This document shows, one piece after another, positions 61,724 to 64,000 of a DNA stretch of 64,000 bases. This DNA comes from Candida dubliniensis CD36 (lineage: Eukaryota > Ascomycota > Pichiomycetes > Serinales > Debaryomycetaceae). How positions within the stretch are numbered: the stretch's first letter is position 1; every line of letters begins with the position of its first letter. Location of the stretch: NCBI RefSeq assembly GCF_000026945.1, contig NC_012862.1, positions 186,001-250,000 on the forward strand. The letters run 5' to 3'. The translations under genes were made by a program, and so were the position numbers. The notes beneath the pieces were generated by a model that saw nothing but the letters and a program-made list of their open reading frames with translations, did not search any database and was not told the DNA's origin.

Positions 61724-62018
61724 GCTGATACTGATGCTGCTGTTGTTGTTGTTGAAGAGGTGGTTGTGGTTGGTATGGGAATGGATTTATAATTGGTTGG
61801 TGTTGAGATATTGGTGGTTGTTGATGATGTGGAGAAAAATGCGACGGCAATTGGTGTCCCGGCAATTGGTTTATTGGAGGTAGCACCAGCGCCACATTCG
61901 CGCCAGATAGTGGTGGTGGAACATTGGCCCTATTGTTATTATATGAAGTTGGTTGTTGAGGGTAATAATTCTGTTCTAGATTCTGTGATAATTTTTTATT
62001 ATCATTTCTATCCACCAT
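58665..62018 (-). CDS. Large low-complexity regulator with a Medusa (medA/DUF7082-type) domain
   Basis: 1117 residues. The N-terminus is Pro/Gln-rich with a run of about 22 Gln. An ordered domain lies at about 140-310 and contains [31 protein letters not shown] and [15 protein letters not shown]. This pattern matches the fungal Medusa family domain (medA regulators of development, adhesion and conidiation) as I recall it. The remaining 800 residues are runs of Asn (about 560-585), Ser, Gly-Ser repeats, basic clusters (poly-Lys, R-R-R-R-R-R), Thr and Asp/Glu, suggesting a nuclear, perhaps condensate-forming, regulator. Because MedA-like factors act in morphogenesis, a role in filamentation or adhesion is plausible but unproven. 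Long homopolymer tracts will vary by strain. Confidence 0.7.
60325..60396 (-). repeat. Asn-coding TTG/TTA repeat in the Medusa-type gene
   Basis: Triplet repeat of TTG/TTA (plus strand) encoding more than 20 consecutive Asn, with codon interruptions that should partly stabilise it. Confidence 0.9.
61665..61722 (-). repeat. Gln-coding TTG repeat in the Medusa-type gene
   Basis: About 19 uninterrupted TTG (CAA) units encoding poly-Gln in the N-terminal region. Confidence 0.9.
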
Positions 62019-63252
62019 TGTTAGTTGTTGTTGTTGTTGTTGTTTAATTATGGAAAAGTGGACTTTTAATAATATTACTATTACCTTTCACTAGCAAATG
62101 ATTCAATAATTCTTTCTCTTCTTCAATAATAATAATAATAAAAATAACTGACTGGGGTTCTTTACCTCCAAAGAGAAAAAGGCTAACAATTAGCAACGAT
62201 AATTATTTGATTCACTTAATATATGTATATCTGAATTATATGATTGAAATGTAAAGAAAAATAAAATAGAATTTAATATGATGACTGTAATGACTTTAAT
62301 GAAAATGAACGTTAGTAGGAATTCACTGTATTCTTTTTTTATTTTCTTTGTTAAGTTAATGATGATATGACTTGAGTTGAATAGGTTTCTTGAATCTTGA
62401 CGAGTAGCAACTATTAGGGGGCGAATTAAAAAGATATCAAAAATTAAATTGGTAAAAAGTATATTGAAACCTAAGGAAGAAGAAGATGGAAGGGTAGTAT
62501 TGACAAATGGTGATTATTCCTTTGGGGGGGGGTGAAATTAATTTAAAACTTAATCATTTATATGAATGTGATTGTGGATATACTATGATGTTGAACAATT
62601 GAAACGTAAACATTTTAAAACTAAATAAATTTATGAGGTCATTAATTTGGTTGGTTGAATTCCGTTGATAAATAAATTTTTGTTAGTGGTAATCCGTTTG
62701 GTAGTGCTACACATTGATCTCATTCTTAATGCAAAACTAAATTGCTGATCAACAAATAAAAATTTTCATTTTCATTTTTATTTTCATTTTACAGCAATAC
62801 TTTGTTTATTGTTCTTGTTATTATTGCTAGGTTGCTCTTGATCTGATTGTTTTCCTTCTATTGCTTTTTTTTGACATGGGTTTTGAATCAACAGTATTGA
62901 AGCTTATTAACTATTACTGAATTCCGTTCATAGGTTGATAACACACACACTCTCTCTCTCCTGTTCCTTCTTCTCTTCTCTTCTCTTCTCTTCCTCCTGA
63001 CATATCGAATTCATTAACTTGTAATATAATCAATAAATCAAATAAGATACATACTTAAAAACAATCAAGTGGTAGTTATAACAAAAATAAAAAGAACCTA
63101 GATCTGAAACAAAGTAGAGTATATTGAAGAACAAAAACACAGACCCCAAAAATAAGCCAGCAGATCTATTTATATATATATATATAACGTCAGGGAACCT
63201 AACAGTAAGAAAGAAATGAGAGATTTACTTTTATTCGTAAAGGAAGTTGATG

Positions 63253-63301
<49 letters not shown>

Positions 63302-64000
63302 CAAAATGAATTAAAGGCAGGGTGGGCGGACAGTAGCGCCGGAGATGGGAGATGAAATAATATATGTAAGTGTATACATACAATCCCTTGTAACAAGAAT
63401 GACTTTCAAACTCAACCGATTTATTATTATCATTATCATTATTATTGATGAAGATTTCCTTATTTGAATTCAAAGCATTTTTCCGGTCAGCAATATTAAA
63501 CAAGCAAACAGGAAAAATGGAAAATTCTTTTTTCTTTTTCTTTTTGTTTTCTTTTCTTACATATGAAAAACAAAAACAAAAAACAAAACAAAAAATCCGG
63601 AATTCCATTGTTCATGCATGTTTGTGCATATACTCAATTTACCACCACCAACAACCAACCACCAACCACCATCTACAACTACAACTACAACAACGACAAC
63701 TGGTGCTACCGCCATGACCGCCATGACCTACTCCTTTTGTGTTCGTACGACCAACCAAAATAGTTTCATGAAAATGAAACTTGTACAAAACTACCTATTT
63801 TCAAATTAATACCCTATGTTTATATTACTTATTATATATAGCCCTTTTTTTTTTTTTTTTTTTTTTTGTCACACCTCCTAAAATCAACATTATTTGTGGT
63901 TTAATTATATTGTTCACAATAGAGATTACATATACGGTAGGAATTTTCTATCCAGGTTAAGTTTTGTAATAAATCTAGTCTTCCATCTCCACCACATCTA
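62019..64000. other. Upstream region of the Medusa-type gene, to the window end
   Basis: 1.98 kb with no gene I can support. Contains TTG repeats just before the ATG, an ATA repeat (62127-62141), a G9 run (62524-62531), CT-rich and TTCTC repeats (62951-62995), a TA repeat (63171-63185), a long poly-A/AAAAG tract (63254-63300), and CAACTA repeats (63671-63690). The frames at 63445-63809 are low-complexity and lack features. It may extend further; the next gene lies outside the window. Confidence 0.5.
63254..63300 (+). repeat. Poly-A plus AAAAG tract
   Basis: About 27 A followed by AAAAG copies. A nucleosome-excluding promoter tract or microsatellite. Confidence 0.8.

Noticed and set aside
58665..62018. 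Frames on the plus strand and other minus frames across the Medusa-type gene (poly-Leu, poly-Ile, poly-Val)
   Set aside because: Shadows of triplet repeats coding Asn, Gln and Ser in the true frame.
63445..63809. Overlapping small plus-strand frames near the window end
   Set aside because: Lys/Gln/Thr-rich from simple sequence, mutually overlapping, without motifs.
1..64000. CRISPR arrays, prophage, insertion sequences, operons
   Set aside because: None seen. The tandem repeats are microsatellites without spacers, and the gene set is eukaryotic.

Overview
This is a 64 kb stretch of an AT-rich yeast nuclear chromosome from the CTG clade, most likely Candida albicans or a very close relative such as C. 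dubliniensis. Genes are compact and mostly intronless, intergenic DNA is packed with A/T homopolymers and trinucleotide and tetranucleotide repeats, and proteins carry long Gln, Asn, Ser, Asp and Glu runs. Two complex I assembly factors (NDUFAF5 and NDUFAF6 types) are present, which excludes Saccharomyces-like yeasts that lack complex I. At least one in-frame CTG (20966-20968 in BMS1) sits where I recall serine in S. cerevisiae Bms1, so CTG should be read as Ser (NCBI table 12) in all products described here. There is no prokaryotic, plasmid or CRISPR content.

Layout. 0-3 kb: a long coiled-coil protein that may be a Zip1-type synaptonemal complex protein. 4.6-7.3 kb: two tandem paralogous Ato acetate/ammonia transporters with matching TATA boxes and a shared 3' element. 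8.3-12.6 kb: a San1-type nuclear ubiquitin ligase, a divergent Cyp40-type cyclophilin (Cpr6/Cpr7), and an NDUFAF6-type protein. 13.2-14.3 kb: a tRNA-Gly(UCC) beside a decayed leucine-rich-repeat gene. 16.3-24.0 kb: an Flc-type flavin carrier/TRP-like membrane protein, an unknown secretory-pathway protein, and BMS1. 24.0-27.2 kb: the longest gene-free stretch, ahead of an unknown Pro/Glu-rich membrane protein.

29-44.8 kb: ARP9, a spliced TPR-like gene with a 65 bp intron, a small ORF, CIN1 (tubulin cofactor D), MRPL33, two small or unknown genes, a probable mitochondrial RNA-processing or translation factor, and an NDUFAF5-type methyltransferase. 45-58.5 kb: an Nbr1/Atg19-like autophagy receptor, a two-thioredoxin ER protein, APD1, the PI4P 5-kinase MSS4, and AIM24. 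58.7-64 kb: a large low-complexity regulator with a Medusa (medA/DUF7082-type) domain and a long upstream region.

The genes form no single pathway, as expected of a eukaryotic chromosome arm. Recurrent themes are mitochondrial function (NDUFAF5, NDUFAF6, MRPL33, AIM24, the 736-residue protein), proteostasis (San1, cyclophilin, the PDI-like protein, the Nbr1-like receptor) and membrane/signalling functions (Ato, Flc, Mss4). I found no convincing new multi-gene system. The items most worth follow-up are the Zip1 candidate, the decayed LRR gene, the cyclophilin with an altered active site, the Nbr1-like receptor, tetranucleotide repeats placed just after several stop codons, a telomere-repeat-like 14-mer, and the paired ATO regulatory elements. 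All identities come from reading the sequence and recalled family knowledge; no database search was run.
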